64,000 nucleotides of DNA, taken from NCBI GenBank assembly GCA_022749755.1, contig CM040444.1, forward strand, positions 16,785,274 through 16,849,273. The letters run 5' to 3'. Shown here piece by piece: positions 62,091 to 64,000 of the stretch (its first letter is position 1; the number at the start of each line of letters is the position of its first letter). Position numbers and translations under genes: made by a program. Under the pieces are notes generated by a model, which saw nothing but the letters and a program-made list of their open reading frames with translations, ran no database searches and had not been told where the DNA came from. The DNA comes from Azadirachta indica (taxonomy: Eukaryota; Streptophyta; Magnoliopsida; Sapindales; Meliaceae).

Positions 62091-64000
62091 AACCCTCTCC
62101 AACAAATAACAAATTACCATGATAATTATAACACCACTTAAGATATGAGGTTTTTTCTTTAATTTTTATCAAAAATTTACATAATTCATTGTGGTTGTAT
62201 TATTTTTAATTATTAATCAAATTTATGATGACCTGAGAAAGTTAAAAGCTTCCCAAACCAATTAAGTTACGATCAAATAATAAAGTTCATTTTAAGTAAA
62301 ATATTCTTTCAATTAGTAAAACGTTATTATATTTATAAATTATTTTCTTTTTGTTGAATCATTTTATCACTGTAATTATTAATTTTTTAAAATAAATAAT
62401 ATAATTTTGTTAAATAAATATATAGTATCAAAATACTTAAATTTAAGTTAAATAAAAATCACATATTCTTAAGGTACATAAGATTCACTTCATGAATATT
62501 TATTCATGTTACTAATTCAATTTAATTTGATTAAGTGTTTCAAATTTTGTAGTACACGTGGTCCCGTCACATCTAAAAATAAGGGGGTGGCCCAAGGACA
62601 AGATTTGGAGCTCGACAAATTTGATTTGGTTTCATTTATAATTCAATATGCATTTGAGTACCCTCCGCCCTCCGACAAAATTAAAACGTTGCGTGCGTCT
62701 TCTTTTTTTTTTTTTTTTCATTAAAAGAAAAAAAAAATCTTTCCAATTGGAAAATCAAACACGGGATAATAACATTTTCGTCCTCAATTTTAATAAAACA
62801 ATAAAAATTAAATTTTCATTTGAGGTCTACATCTATAATATTAATAATTGACATTGATGTGATGTGATATTAATAACTGTTATTCGTGATAGGGATAGAA
62901 ATTTAGTAATTTAGTAAACATTATATTTAAAAAAAAATGTTTGACGAGACATTTATATTTAAACATTATATATGATGAATATAATAATGTGGTCACGAGA
63001 CATTTATCACAAATTCCACATATTCTTTTTTTTTTTTTTTTTAAAATCAAACACAAACTTCAATTCATTTTATAAAAGAAAAAGGACAACTTGCAAATTT
63101 ACACCCGATCAGATATGCTACAAAGATCAATTACAGCAAGCAATCAAAATAGATCTTTAACTCTGTTATAAAATAAGGAGAAAATATAATAACATCTTTT
63201 TAATTAATATTTTTTGATAATTCAAACAATATATTAAAATTGAAGTTATAGAAAACAGATATAAAGTTGGAGTTTTCCCGATAAATTTCCAACAACTCCA
63301 TTTTTTGACTCTCCTTTTTTTCGACTTGATCTTTGTGATTAGTGTTGCAAGAGATCTTTTATAATATAGTTATTGTAGCAATAAAAACTCTTAAATATGA
63401 ATTATAAGCTTATTAAACCTGCCTATACAGCTCTTTAAAATTGTAGATTTAAAAAAAAAACTTATTACAACAAGATAAACAATAAAAAAATTTTAAAACA
63501 ATTAAGATCTAAATTTAAATAGAGATAAATTATCATTAAATAGAAATATATTATCATATGTCTAGATATAGCTAGAAATCTGCCTTTAAAAATAAGAGAA
63601 ACAAAAAAAATAAAATAAAATAATAAGAGCTCACCAGAGATGGAGAAAAACCCCATCTCCGGCAAGAAAATGGAGAGGAAAGTTGGTAATTAGGCATAAG
63701 AGAGAATCGGAGAAAGGTCTCGAGAAGAAGAGAGAGAAAATTTGGTTAATTTGGTTAAATTTTATTTTTTTTTAAACAAAGTTGAAAACTTGTGTTTTAA
63801 AGTTTGGAAATTGCATAATAATCTAATTTCAAAAGAATTATAATGATAGGCAATCATATATCTGATTGTTCATAAAGTTGAATAAAACGACAATAATAAT
63901 ATTTCATTATCTTTTGTTAGACAACATGCCTTTCAACTGTTAATTGCATTTTCTTGTGTTCTAATCCAAAATAGACTTAATGTTATAATATTATTATTTA

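Larger units (their letters stand above)
59435..64000. other. gene-free A+T-rich stretch with paired inverted segments
   Basis: 4.5 kb with no coding frame that resembles a known protein. It contains an inverted pair (about 59945-60045 and 61981-62090), a (TA)n run at about 60774-60799, a long T run at 61039-61066, and the PB1 gene 3' UTR at the left. The short frames near 62506-63665 are low-complexity and not supported. A segment near 63610-63750 (CACCAGAGATGG...CCCCATCTCCGG) has short internal complementarity and could be a repeat edge. Confidence 0.4.

Overview
The window is nuclear DNA of a flowering plant. Genes are split by short GT-AG introns, several products carry plastid or mitochondrial targeting sequences, non-coding DNA is strongly A+T-rich, and transposable-element remnants are present. 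Four genes (PB1-domain protein, phosphoglycerate mutase-like protein, TBL12/13-type protein, spinster transporter) are, from memory, homologues of loci close together on Arabidopsis chromosome 5 (AT5G64430 to AT5G64500). This points to a eudicot. A woody rosid such as Citrus fits, but the species cannot be proved from the sequence.

Layout. 1-955 (-): 5' end of a TIP1-like ankyrin/DHHC S-acyltransferase. 1958-5004 (+): plastid soluble pyrophosphatase PPA6. 5541-5804 (-): small unknown ORF. 6804-11973 (-): spinster-type transporter, 15 exons. 13204-14856 (-): decayed SPT2-like gene. 16169-21897: dead Ty1/copia element lying on the minus strand. 22335-32769 (-): thylakoid K+/H+ antiporter KEA3, 19 coding exons, with a 3.5 kb last intron that holds a large inverted repeat. 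32770-38484: gene-free A+T-rich repeat block with a tandem array of about 262 bp units, a Mutator-type foldback element with an intact 10 bp target duplication, and flanking direct repeats. 38485-40575 (-): MSRB1. 42865-44022 (+): RMD5-type E3 ligase. 44671-45153 (-): unknown plastid protein. 46055-48977 (-): TBL12/13-like. 50227-52243 (+): APO4. 53690-56587 (+): phosphoglycerate mutase-like, with a GC-AG intron. 57950-59434 (+): intronless PB1-domain protein with a minimal upstream ORF. 59435-64000: gene-free.

As in most plant regions, these are independent nuclear genes, not an operon. Several serve the plastid (PPA6, KEA3, MSRB1, the 160-residue protein), but I see no shared pathway. I found no new multi-gene system. 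The most unusual features are in the non-coding fraction: the tandem-repeat block, the foldback element, the inverted repeats in the KEA3 intron and near 60-62 kb, and the odd 5' end of the copia element. Exon limits were read by eye from splice consensus, frame continuity and remembered family sequences.
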